Shown here: positions 26,877 to 32,579 of the stretch, in pieces
Numbering within the stretch: position 1 is the stretch's first letter
Layout of the letters: every line of letters starts with the position of its first letter
Source of the DNA: a virus
IMG/VR virus record: IMGVR_UViG_3300025769_000099
Span: 1 to 64,000 of that record
Length of the DNA stretch: 64,000 nt
Reading direction: 5' to 3' (one strand)
Translations under genes and position numbers: made by a program
Notes under the pieces: model-generated
Database searches by the model: none
What the model saw: the letters and a program-made list of their open reading frames with translations, nothing else
What the model was told of the DNA's origin: nothing

Positions 26877-27136
26877 AATTTATCTAATCTATTTTGTATT
26901 ATATCTAGTTTTCTTTTTATTATTGCAGCTTTATTGTATTGTTCTTTTTCTTCGTACATATTTAATAGTGTCATTAGCCTAGCTAACTCAGCGATGAGAA
27001 ACTCTTCGTCTGATTCTTTGAAAGGCATTTGACCACGTATTAAATCTTCTACAGATAAAGGTGTCATAGCATGTATCTCGTTCTTCATCTTGTAGAGAAG
27101 TTTATCGAGTACTAAATCTGCGATTGTATCTAACAT
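26873..27136 (-). CDS. Helical protein with UVR-like C-terminus
   Basis: The start at 27136 is preferred because the first possible ATG (27163) lies inside the repeated promoter-like element at 27148-27171; from 27136 there are 87 residues. It is acidic and helical, ending YEEKEQYNKAAIIKRKLDII, which resembles a UVR motif (a helical protein-interaction hairpin of UvrB/UvrC). No catalytic domain. Confidence 0.55.
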   Translation of the reverse strand: MLDTIADLVLDKLLYKMKNEIHAMTPLSVEDLIRGQMPFKESDEEFLIAELARLMTLLNMYEEKEQYNKAAIIKRKLDIIQNRLDKL

Positions 27137-27147
27137 ATTATCATCTA

Positions 27148-27171
27148 TATTATCCAACTGCATTCGTATTT
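27148..27171 (-). promoter_or_regulatory. Promoter-like repeat element, copy M7
   Basis: Read on the minus strand: AAATACGA, then ATGCAG, then TTGGATAATA. It matches the eight-copy consensus AAAYACKA-N6-WWGGATAATA. The stop codon of the 27150-27617 gene (TAA) is inside GGATAA. The next start in this direction is 11 bases on at 27136. Confidence 0.6.
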
Positions 27172-27617
27172 AATTTGTGATTAAAATCAGTGTACTCATA
27201 CTCACCTTTATACTTTTGTATAACTTTAGATATAGGTAGTACAAATACATTTTTACTTGAGTATTGATCATAACAACTTATCCACACATCAGGTTTACCT
27301 GTCCATATAATGTAAGTGTAATGATGATCTATACTTTCTACGCTAGGGTATAAGTATTGTGAGTTGTAATGAAAGTCTTTCACTAAGTGTGATGCTATTC
27401 TTGAGCCATCACCAAAGTTTGTAAAACCTTGATCTTCTTGCATATGCTTAACCCAATTAGCAAGCTCTACAGCTCTATATTCAGGGTAACCATCATGATG
27501 TAAATACATATTTACATAGCTATCGTCACTGACTACACTTGGGCTACAAGCGAAGCCTAGGTCATTATCTTCCGCAGCCGACCTATCAACTACCATTGTT
27601 ACATTTCTTGTTGCCAT
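27150..27617 (-). CDS. Hypothetical 155-residue protein
   Basis: Mixed alpha/beta, rich in aromatic residues and Asp/His, starting MATRNVTMVVDRSAAEDND. No domain recognised. Its last codons (HKLNTNAVG then stop) are encoded within the promoter-like element M7, the same tail style as two other genes of this unit. Confidence 0.6.
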   Translation of the reverse strand: MATRNVTMVVDRSAAEDNDLGFACSPSVVSDDSYVNMYLHHDGYPEYRAVELANWVKHMQEDQGFTNFGDGSRIASHLVKDFHYNSQYLYPSVESIDHHYTYIIWTGKPDVWISCYDQYSSKNVFVLPISKVIQKYKGEYEYTDFNHKLNTNAVG

Positions 27618-27907
27618 TAATCTAGTAATTTCATATAAGCTTTAGGATTTTCTGATCTAAACCAGTCCATGCCTTTGATTAATTCTTTTCTTAGTTTAGT
27701 TATGTATGGATCTTCTACATTTGAGTCGTTGTCAAACGTTACTTCTATAGTATAAGTAGCACCCATGATAAAATCATACATACTAGCTTCTGCTCCGGTT
27801 AACAGGCAAGTTTCACCACTAAATGGATTTGTTACCTCTTCTGGTGAGCTGTACCAGGCGCCTTTAAACCACTTTGGTTTAGACTGGTTCTTCAACGTAT
27901 CCTTCAT
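27617..27907 (-). CDS. Hypothetical 96-residue protein
   Basis: Contains KWFKGAWYSSPEEVTNPFSGE and TGAEASMYDFIMG, a pattern seen in marine-phage hypotheticals, then an acidic helical end. Shares one base with the next gene and overlaps the upstream one by 29. Function unknown. Confidence 0.55.
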   Translation of the reverse strand: MKDTLKNQSKPKWFKGAWYSSPEEVTNPFSGETCLLTGAEASMYDFIMGATYTIEVTFDNDSNVEDPYITKLRKELIKGMDWFRSENPKAYMKLLD

Positions 27908-28337
27908 CTATTAGTATATCTTTAATTTCTTGTTCTGTTATTTCACAAATACCCTGGTATATCTCGCTAAACATATCTGAGTACCAGTACTCATCTATAA
28001 AATCATCTGCTACATATATAACAGAGTCTACACTACCCATGCTTCTTATTGCATCTTCTAATTCTGTAGCTAGATTACTGTCATAATAATGCACGTGTTC
28101 ACCTACGCATATATTTCTATCGTCATACGTAGCAATGAATACTTCGTAACCATCTGCCGTTGATTCAGGATATACATAGTAGTCTGCTGACTGCGTATAG
28201 TCATTTGTAATTTCTACTTCGTAGTATTTTAATACTGCCGCTTGTATAAACTCTTCATCTTGTAGCTTATCACCGTCGGTTGGTAAACCTCTTTTGATCA
28301 TTTCGGCTTCAACTATTTCATCTGTTATATACTTCAT
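27879..28337 (-). CDS. Acidic hypothetical protein, 152 residues
   Basis: Very acidic (many Asp/Glu), with alternating Tyr and short beta-like segments such as YEVFIATYDDRN. Overlaps its neighbours by 4 and 29 bases. The charge pattern would fit a DNA-mimic or inhibitory protein of the early region, but nothing diagnostic is present. Confidence 0.55.
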   Translation of the reverse strand: MKYITDEIVEAEMIKRGLPTDGDKLQDEEFIQAAVLKYYEVEITNDYTQSADYYVYPESTADGYEVFIATYDDRNICVGEHVHYYDSNLATELEDAIRSMGSVDSVIYVADDFIDEYWYSDMFSEIYQGICEITEQEIKDILIDEGYVEEPV

Positions 28338-28573
28338 GATTTGTCAATTATGTTTTCACCGTACATGAAACTCCAAGATTCTAGCTTATAACTAGTTATA
28401 TCACCGTATGTTAATAAGTCTCTCATTTCATCTATTGTTAGTTCTTGCCACATTAACTTTGACATCAACGTGTACTTTAGTCTTTTTGCAGAGTTGTACT
28501 TTCTAGCACTAGCTTGCAAGCTTGTTTTAACGTCGGGCAATAGTTTGTCGTAGACGGATTTAATTTTACTCAT
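28334..28573 (-). CDS. Hypothetical 79-residue protein
   Basis: Starts MSKIKSVYDKLLPDVKTSL; helical and mildly basic. It is the first gene after promoter-like element M6 (26 bases between). Unknown function. Ends with ATGA overlap to the acidic protein. Confidence 0.55.
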   Translation of the reverse strand: MSKIKSVYDKLLPDVKTSLQASARKYNSAKRLKYTLMSKLMWQELTIDEMRDLLTYGDITSYKLESWSFMYGENIIDKS

Positions 28574-28599
28574 ATTTATTATTTATTTAATTACGTATT

Positions 28600-28623
28600 T
28601 ATTATCCTATTGTCATCGTATTT
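28600..28623 (-). promoter_or_regulatory. Promoter-like repeat element, copy M6
   Basis: Minus-strand reading: AAATACGA, TGACAA, TAGGATAATA. It fits the consensus, with A in place of the second T of the TTGG block. It lies 11 bases downstream (in the transcription direction) of the tRNA-Met gene and 26 bases before the 28573 start. Confidence 0.6.
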
Positions 28624-28634
28624 ATGATGTATAT

Positions 28635-28710
28635 TGGTGCGCAGGGAGGATTCGAACCTCCGACCTCGAGTTTATGAGACTCGCGAGCTAACCATCTGCT
28701 CTACCGCGCA
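28635..28710 (-). tRNA. tRNA-Met (anticodon CAT)
   Basis: A cloverleaf can be drawn: D stem GAGC/GCTC, anticodon stem CGAGT/ACTCG around loop CTCATAA, T arm GGAGG-TTCGAAT-CCTCC, acceptor TGCGCGG against CTGCGCA with one G-T pair, and an encoded CCA. The odd point is that the seventh acceptor pair uses the base that should be the discriminator; read normally there are only 6 acceptor pairs with A73 then CCA. The CAT anticodon could also be tRNA-Ile2 if lysidine-modified. Confidence 0.85.
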
Positions 28711-28716
28711 ATAAGT

Positions 28717-28795
28717 TACCGGCTGTCACTACAACTGGCTTTGTACAACTGATACCTCAAGGAAGCCGAGACGTCGATTTACTGTTAAGCCGGTA
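28717..28795 (-). ncRNA. Hairpin-closed RNA module next to tRNA-Met
   Basis: An 8-bp perfect closing stem joins 28717-28724 with 28788-28795 (TACCGGCT/AGCCGGTA). Inside are two copies of CAGTTGTA on the minus strand and a TCGACG stretch. No open frame is evident, and no tRNA fold works. Orientation is assumed from its RNA neighbours. It may be a separate small RNA or a domain of a larger transcript. Confidence 0.35.
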
Positions 28796-28803
28796 TTATA
28801 TTA

Positions 28804-28891
28804 AGAGAGATGTGCCCACGAAGCGCTTCGTTTACGTAAACCCGCCGTTGTTTGTTGGACAAGTATATCTCTGCATATCTGCCATCTCTCT
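28804..28891 (-). ncRNA. Second hairpin module with two 12-bp palindromes
   Basis: A 9-bp closing stem joins AGAGAGATG (28804-28812) with CATCTCTCT (28883-28891). Inside are two perfect 12-bp palindromes that share one base: CGAAGCGCTTCG (28819-28830) and GTTTACGTAAAC (28830-28841). They could be protein-binding sites or RNA hairpins. The strand is uncertain. Confidence 0.35.
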
Positions 28892-28893
28892 GT

Positions 28894-29122
28894 TAGTGGA
28901 AGTGGGCGGAGTCGAACCGCCGTTACTACAATTTAGGGCCCGCGTCAGCGGTCTCTTTACGGCATTCGCCCACCTATTTTGTAGTGCTTACCTTATCACT
29001 CCCTTTTCGAGGCACCAGTCGCGGACCGGTACTAACTAGTATTATGCTTTATCCGCGCTTTTGACCAGTATGCCGCCGCCTCGATTGCTAGCTATTCGCT
29101 TATGTGTGTGTAATACACTTCC
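28894..29122 (-). ncRNA. tmRNA-like structured RNA with tRNA-like ends
   Basis: On the minus strand the 3' end has a T arm GGCGG-TTCGACT-CCGCC (28905-28921) directly followed by CACTTCC (28898-28904) and ACTA. A perfect 7-nt partner GGAAGTG lies at 29116-29122. The stretch before the T arm (GCGAATGCCGTAAAGA..., CTAAATTGTAGTAA) parallels the 3' pseudoknot region of E. coli ssrA (GCGAATGTAAAGAC..., CTAAGCATGTAGTA). Nested stems 29007-29013/29078-29084 and 29020-29025/29052-29057 form another domain. A canonical tag ORF and the GG-TTCGAC 5' motif at the expected place were not found, so this is tmRNA-like rather than proven. Confidence 0.5.
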
Positions 29123-29171
29123 GTATGTACCAGTGATCAAATCTTCGACGCCACATACACACCTAATTAAG

Positions 29172-29363
29172 TTACTCGTCTAGCTTATTTTCTTCGTATA
29201 ATTTTACAGCTTCTCTAATATCTTCTATATTATAATCTATTAGTATTCTGTATGCTTTTTTGTTTTCTTGGCCTATACCTGCCGCAGCCATTTCTTTATC
29301 CGCTTGCAGTGAAACCTTCATTTCTTCTTGCATTTCAAACCATTTTTTTACTGAATCACTCAT
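29172..29363 (-). CDS. Hypothetical 63-residue helical protein
   Basis: MSDSVKKWFEMQEEMKVSL start, all-helical, acidic C-terminus. ATGA overlap with the upstream 68-residue gene. It is the last gene before the structured-RNA cluster. Function unknown. Confidence 0.5.
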   Translation of the reverse strand: MSDSVKKWFEMQEEMKVSLQADKEMAAAGIGQENKKAYRILIDYNIEDIREAVKLYEENKLDE

Positions 29364-29566
29364 GATTTTATGTATTTATTAGCGAGTTTACCGATAACGA
29401 GCTGCATCAAGTAACTATGAGCTTCGTTTATATCTAAGGGTGTAGAGCTTAGTAATGACTCAGCGTCGCTACCGGTTAATGTCCACTCGCATATTCTGTA
29501 TATTTCTTTTACTGCTTCATGTGTAGCTTTGTCAGCTAACATATCAAATTCTTTAGTTTTACTCAT
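29360..29566 (-). CDS. Hypothetical 68-residue protein
   Basis: Starts MSKTKEFDMLADKATHEAV; helical, no Cys pattern. Tight spacing to both neighbours supports it as part of the early message. Not recognised. Confidence 0.5.
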   Translation of the reverse strand: MSKTKEFDMLADKATHEAVKEIYRICEWTLTGSDAESLLSSTPLDINEAHSYLMQLVIGKLANKYIKS

Positions 29567-29579
29567 AGTTTTATATTTA

Positions 29580-29789
29580 TTATCTTAGACATGTGCCATA
29601 ACCTCTGCGAGCGCCTAGCTTTCTTACACGTTTCGCCTGTTCTTTCGGCATAATCTGAATGGTATTACCGGTTTTGTGGTAAGTGATAGCAATGCAACCA
29701 TAAGGTTGAGTGGTGCTACATTCGACGCAAGAGGTATAACCTAGTGCTAGACGCTGTGGAGGTATTATATTTTTACATTTGCATTTCAT
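29580..29789 (-). CDS. Small zinc-ribbon protein
   Basis: 69 residues. Cysteines at MKCKCKN and SCVEC give a zinc-ribbon-like C-x-C...C-x-x-C set, followed by the ITYHKTGN segment; basic C-terminus with RGYGTCLR. It starts 7 bases downstream of promoter-like element M5. A nucleic-acid or protein adaptor role is possible. Confidence 0.55.
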   Translation of the reverse strand: MKCKCKNIIPPQRLALGYTSCVECSTTQPYGCIAITYHKTGNTIQIMPKEQAKRVRKLGARRGYGTCLR

Positions 29790-29796
29790 ACAATTA

Positions 29797-29820
29797 TATT
29801 ATCCAATTGTGTTCGTATTT
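29797..29820 (-). promoter_or_regulatory. Promoter-like repeat element, copy M5
   Basis: Minus-strand reading: AAATACGA, ACACAA, TTGGATAATA. The 29799-30227 gene stops inside it (GGA TAA). The zinc-ribbon gene starts 7 bases downstream. Confidence 0.65.
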
Positions 29821-30227
29821 ATATTGTGTACATAGTTTCTTAAATAAAATTCTAACATAAATTTAAGTCTTGCCATACCGCTATATATTTTAGCTCTTGA
29901 TATAGTTGTATATTTTTTAGTTATAGTCTTGTCACCTTCTAAAAATACCCACCTTTTCTCACGTTTGTACGTAGGATTTAGTTGATAGTTAGATGAACAA
30001 GAGTTTTGGTTTCTAACATAGCCAGTTTTGAAGCAAGCTAACCTTAGTTTGTTGCTATTTGGCCATGTTTTTCTTGATGGTACAGGGAATTCGAACTCTC
30101 TTGTGCCATTTATTGCTTGTCTTTGTGTAGTTACTTCACGAATATTGTACTCGATCAGTAATGCTCTTGCGAAAGAGTCTTCTAACATTTGTTGTTCTTG
30201 TCTCCAAGTGTATTTAGGTTTACTCAT
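29799..30227 (-). CDS. Hypothetical 142-residue basic protein
   Basis: Basic, with PSRKTWPNSNKLRLACFKTGY and a helical end. The C-terminal residues YVHNINTNTIG are encoded by the promoter-like element M5. No domain recognised. Confidence 0.55.
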   Translation of the reverse strand: MSKPKYTWRQEQQMLEDSFARALLIEYNIREVTTQRQAINGTREFEFPVPSRKTWPNSNKLRLACFKTGYVRNQNSCSSNYQLNPTYKREKRWVFLEGDKTITKKYTTISRAKIYSGMARLKFMLEFYLRNYVHNINTNTIG

Positions 30228-30243
30228 AGTTAATTATTTTTTT

Positions 30244-30453
30244 TTAAATGAAAGCTTTATGTGCATTATGTAGTGCATATTCTGCAACACCTTGCCTGAA
30301 TTGCCACTCACGTTTGCGATAGTTGATGTCATTGCACCACTTTTTCCACGCAATAGTACGTGTAGATTCACCGTATTTAGCTTCATACTCTTGCACTTGC
30401 TTGAGTTTTGCTGCTATTTTGTCTGCTGGATAATCTTTATACATAAGTTTCAT
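30244..30453 (-). CDS. Hypothetical 69-residue protein
   Basis: The start at 30453 (MKLMYKDYPADK) is preferred over an ATG at 30558, which would sit well inside the upstream gene. Lys/Arg/Trp-rich (TIAWKKWCND, RKREWQFRQG), helical. Possible nucleic-acid binding; unrecognised. Confidence 0.5.
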   Translation of the reverse strand: MKLMYKDYPADKIAAKLKQVQEYEAKYGESTRTIAWKKWCNDINYRKREWQFRQGVAEYALHNAHKAFI

Positions 30454-30628
30454 TGTTAATTTTAGTAAAAGCAGGGAAAGTTCTGTATTGTTTGTCTGCT
30501 TTGTCGTAATACTTAGTGTGAGGCCAAGCGTCAAGTACTTCTGTATCGCCATTTGCATACTTTAGTATAACATTTTGAGGCTTGCCGAGTGCATTGTAGT
30601 TAGTAAATTTAAGTTTATTCATATTCAT
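30437..30628 (-). CDS. Hypothetical 63-residue protein
   Basis: Begins MNMNKLKFTNYNALGK, beta-rich (NVILKYANGDTEVLDAW). It starts 9 bases downstream of promoter-like element M4. Unknown function. Confidence 0.55.
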   Translation of the reverse strand: MNMNKLKFTNYNALGKPQNVILKYANGDTEVLDAWPHTKYYDKADKQYRTFPAFTKINNETYV

Positions 30629-30637
30629 TATTTATAT

Positions 30638-30661
30638 TATTATCCAACTTTGTTCGTATTT
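30638..30661 (-). promoter_or_regulatory. Promoter-like repeat element, copy M4
   Basis: Minus-strand reading: AAATACGA, ACAAAG, TTGGATAATA. The stop codon of the 39-residue gene upstream lies inside it; the next start is 9 bases on. Confidence 0.65.
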
Positions 30662-30759
30662 ATGTTGTATTTTCTGTACCAAGCGTCTTCTATCATCATT
30701 ATTTCTCGACGAGTTAACTTGATAATCTTCTTACTTGTATGTTTTCTAGAGCGTGCCAT
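30640..30759 (-). CDS. 39-residue basic peptide
   Basis: MARSRKHTSKKIIKLTRRE start, helical and basic, ending KYNINTNKVG, a tail encoded by element M4. It overlaps the upstream 44-residue gene by 14 bases. Too short for a family call. Confidence 0.45.
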   Translation of the reverse strand: MARSRKHTSKKIIKLTRREIMMIEDAWYRKYNINTNKVG

Positions 30760-30880
30760 AGTGTACATCAGTATATTCTTCAATAGTTATCCATTTTTCT
30801 AACTCATTAGAGTAAATCATATTATCTATTACGTGCTCGTCACTGAATGACCACACTTTGTCGTGTTTAAATTTTCTCAT
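30746..30880 (-). CDS. 44-residue hypothetical peptide
   Basis: MRKFKHDKVWSFSDEHVID start, acidic second half. Its start overlaps the previous stop (ATGA) and it overlaps the next gene by 14 bases. The chain of overlaps is the main support. Confidence 0.45.
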   Translation of the reverse strand: MRKFKHDKVWSFSDEHVIDNMIYSNELEKWITIEEYTDVHYGTL

Positions 30881-31014
30881 AGTTTATTAGTTGATTTATA
30901 AAATTCTATTCTGTCAAGAACATCTTGTCTAGTTATTTTATTTTCCATTTGCTGACCGATATAGTAAGACATATCTATTTCTTTACCATTATCGCAAGTT
31001 AAAATCCACTGCAT
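30877..31014 (-). CDS. 45-residue hypothetical peptide
   Basis: MQWILTCDNGKEIDMSYYIG start and a helical charged end; ATGA overlap to the downstream peptide. Unknown function. Confidence 0.45.
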   Translation of the reverse strand: MQWILTCDNGKEIDMSYYIGQQMENKITRQDVLDRIEFYKSTNKL

Positions 31015-31038
31015 ATTATTATTATTTATTAGTTATTA

Positions 31039-31233
31039 TTAGTTATATATTCCGAAGTTAGCATTAGAAGGATCTATCTCACCTGTCAGTAAACCTACTA
31101 TCATGAATAGTATTCCTGAAACTGCCATTGGCATCAGTACTCCGAAAGCTAACACTTCAAATGCTAGTTCTACTACTGATTTACCTTTTACATAGTTGTA
31201 CACTTTGTTCTGTACGAATTTAATTTTACTCAT
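31039..31233 (-). CDS. 64-residue membrane protein
   Basis: A basic N-terminus followed by a long hydrophobic stretch (VLAFGVLMPMAVSGILFMIV), so one or two membrane passes. It starts 23 bases after promoter-like element M3. Early small membrane proteins of phages often modify the host envelope; no specific function is visible. Confidence 0.55.
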   Translation of the reverse strand: MSKIKFVQNKVYNYVKGKSVVELAFEVLAFGVLMPMAVSGILFMIVGLLTGEIDPSNANFGIYN

Positions 31234-31256
31234 AGTTATTTATTTATTTACATTAT

Positions 31257-31280
31257 TATTATCCAATAGTTGTCGTATTT
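31257..31280 (-). promoter_or_regulatory. Promoter-like repeat element, copy M3
   Basis: Minus-strand reading: AAATACGA, CAACTA, TTGGATAATA. It lies in a noncoding gap: the upstream 39-residue gene ends at 31292, yet the frame continues past that stop as TYKLNTTTIG then stop, a relic of the shared tail. Confidence 0.65.
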
Positions 31281-31291
31281 AGTTTGTAAGT

Positions 31292-31411
31292 CTAGTGAAA
31301 CTCGTTATAAATTGATAGAACTTTTCTTTGTTCTGACTTAGTTAGTTGAAATACATTTTTTTCTGGGAATAGTTGCTTAGCTATTCTAATTAAAGCTGAT
31401 TGATTATACAT
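31292..31411 (-). CDS. 39-residue helical peptide
   Basis: MYNQSALIRIAKQLFPEKN start; reads like a small helix-rich protein. It ends FH-stop 12 bases before element M3. Not recognised. Confidence 0.45.
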   Translation of the reverse strand: MYNQSALIRIAKQLFPEKNVFQLTKSEQRKVLSIYNEFH

Positions 31412-31427
31412 ATTATTAAGATTTTAT

Positions 31428-31471
31428 TAGTTGACATGGTGAGAATCGAACTCACATTAACCATTATGTCA
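31428..31471 (-). ncRNA. T-arm/acceptor minihelix (armless tRNA-like element)
   Basis: Minus-strand reading: TGACATA (31465-31471), a 9-nt linker, T arm GTGAG-TTCGATT-CTCAC (31439-31455), then CATGTCA (31432-31438) and ACTA. Six of seven acceptor pairs form. It lacks D and anticodon arms. The ACTA ending is shared with the tmRNA-like RNA. Upstream (31456-31550) is noncoding and holds a hairpin ACTCAA-loop-TTGAGT. Confidence 0.4.
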
Positions 31472-31550
31472 TTTGATAGACTCAACTTTGTTTTGAGTGG
31501 AGAGAATCGTCGACGCCCACTTGTGCTACTGCTGTAAGAGTTAAGTTAGA

Positions 31551-31784
31551 TTATACTAACTCTTTACCTCTTAGTGCTAATGGAATATTATTAGTAGCAG
31601 TGTAAGACTTGTACTTTAACCAACATGGTAATTTAGATAGTGTGTCTTTCATAATTGAGAAAGCTTTGTCATGTGAGTACTTTATTGTGTCACCTTTTTT
31701 GTTAGTGAATGTTACAATAGTGTTAGTGTTAAGTAGAGATTTTCTTAGTACAAATCTTTTTGAAGTGATTGAGTTTGAAGTCAT
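31551..31784 (-). CDS. Hypothetical 77-residue basic protein
   Basis: MTSNSITSKRFVLRKSLL start; beta-rich (TIVTFTNKKGDTIKY), basic. It starts 45 bases after element M2. Unknown. Confidence 0.55.
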   Translation of the reverse strand: MTSNSITSKRFVLRKSLLNTNTIVTFTNKKGDTIKYSHDKAFSIMKDTLSKLPCWLKYKSYTATNNIPLALRGKELV

Positions 31785-31829
31785 AGTTTTAAATTTAAGT
31801 TATTAATTATTATTATTTAGTTACATTAT

Positions 31830-31853
31830 TATTATCCAAATTACTTAGTATTT
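31830..31853 (-). promoter_or_regulatory. Promoter-like repeat element, copy M2
   Basis: Minus-strand reading: AAATACTA, AGTAAT, TTGGATAATA. The 42-residue gene upstream stops inside it (TAA at 31841-31843). Confidence 0.6.
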
Positions 31854-31969
31854 ATTATGTGTATAAAAGTAGATAATTTGTTTAGTAGTTTAAAATTAGT
31901 TAGTAGTATTCCACACTGTCTCGCAACTTCTAAATTAGTTTGGAAATTAAATGTGTTTACTATTATCAT
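31841..31969 (-). CDS. 42-residue hydrophobic-helical peptide
   Basis: MIIVNTFNFQTNLEVARQC start, ending FIHIINTK inside element M2. It is the first gene of the minus-strand unit, 26 bases after element M1. Short and unrecognised, but its tail matches the NTN-style tails of other genes. Confidence 0.4.
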   Translation of the reverse strand: MIIVNTFNFQTNLEVARQCGILLTNFKLLNKLSTFIHIINTK

Positions 31970-31995
31970 ATTATATTGTTTGTTACTTACATATA

Positions 31996-32019
31996 TATTA
32001 TCCATTATGAGTAGTATTT
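31996..32019 (-). promoter_or_regulatory. Promoter-like repeat element, copy M1 (head of minus unit)
   Basis: Minus-strand reading: AAATACTA, CTCATA, ATGGATAATA. It is the outermost copy, facing the minus-strand genes, 57 bases from the plus-facing copy. This back-to-back pair defines the divergent control region. Confidence 0.65.
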
Positions 32020-32313
32020 ATTATGTGAGTGAATTATAATATAGTAGTGTAGTGAAGAATCTGCTATACACATGGTAAACACGAAATCCTATGGATAATA
32101 AGGGTGAAGCAGGTGGGGCCCGGGTAAATATATTGATTTTTCTTTTTATTAATCTTGGTGAGGTAGTAGGGGCAACCCTACACCCCATTATATCTAGCAA
32201 CTTTTTTTATGACACTAGCCTTTAATAGTATACTAGTAACTACCTAATGTCACACTCTGTAAATCTACTATATTACATGTAACTATTATATGTAAGAATA
32301 AACAACAACATCT
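32020..32313. other. Divergent intergenic control region
   Basis: No gene is seen between the minus-strand unit and the plus-strand gene at 32314. It holds the plus-facing promoter-like element, a G/C patch (GGTGGGGCCCGGG, near 32112-32124), a GNRA-capped hairpin (32166-32181: GTAGGG-GCAA-CCCTAC) and a T7 run near 32202-32208. The 214-base leader after the plus element is long enough for RNA regulation or a terminator/attenuator. Confidence 0.6.
32077..32100 (+). promoter_or_regulatory. Promoter-like repeat element, plus-strand copy
   Basis: Plus-strand reading: AAACACGA, AATCCT, ATGGATAATA, the only plus-facing copy I found. It would drive the plus-strand gene block from 32314 onward. Confidence 0.6.
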
Positions 32314-32547
32314 ATGCCAAAGCAAAAACTATCTAAACGCGCGGCTCTGGCTAAAAAGAAAAGAGATCTCGCATACGCAAATAGTCCTAGACGTAAAGCT
32401 ATGAGAGCTGAAAACCAGAGATTAAGACGTGCTAGAAAGAAAGCAGGTAAAAGCTTAAAAGGCTTAGATTATGACCATAAAACCAAGAGGTTTACAACAG
32501 TAAAAAAGAACCGTGGAAACAGAGGGCACGGTACAAAGAAAGAATAA
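32314..32547 (+). CDS. Small basic phage protein
   Basis: 77 residues, about 40% Lys/Arg: SPRRKAMRAENQRLRRARKK, then GLDYDHKTKRF and KNRGNRGHGTKKE. I recognise this arrangement as a recurrent small marine-phage protein, likely nucleic-acid binding. First gene of the plus-strand unit. Function not established. Confidence 0.6.
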   Translation: MPKQKLSKRAALAKKKRDLAYANSPRRKAMRAENQRLRRARKKAGKSLKGLDYDHKTKRFTTVKKNRGNRGHGTKKE

Positions 32548-32579
32548 CCACACCTCTGACAACCTAAAAAACCAAAATT

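Noticed and set aside
28812-29039. Plus-strand 75-residue ORF across the RNA block
   Set aside because: It reads through the antisense of the tmRNA-like RNA (GGVEPPLLQFR is the usual spurious antisense-tRNA type peptide) and has no leader.
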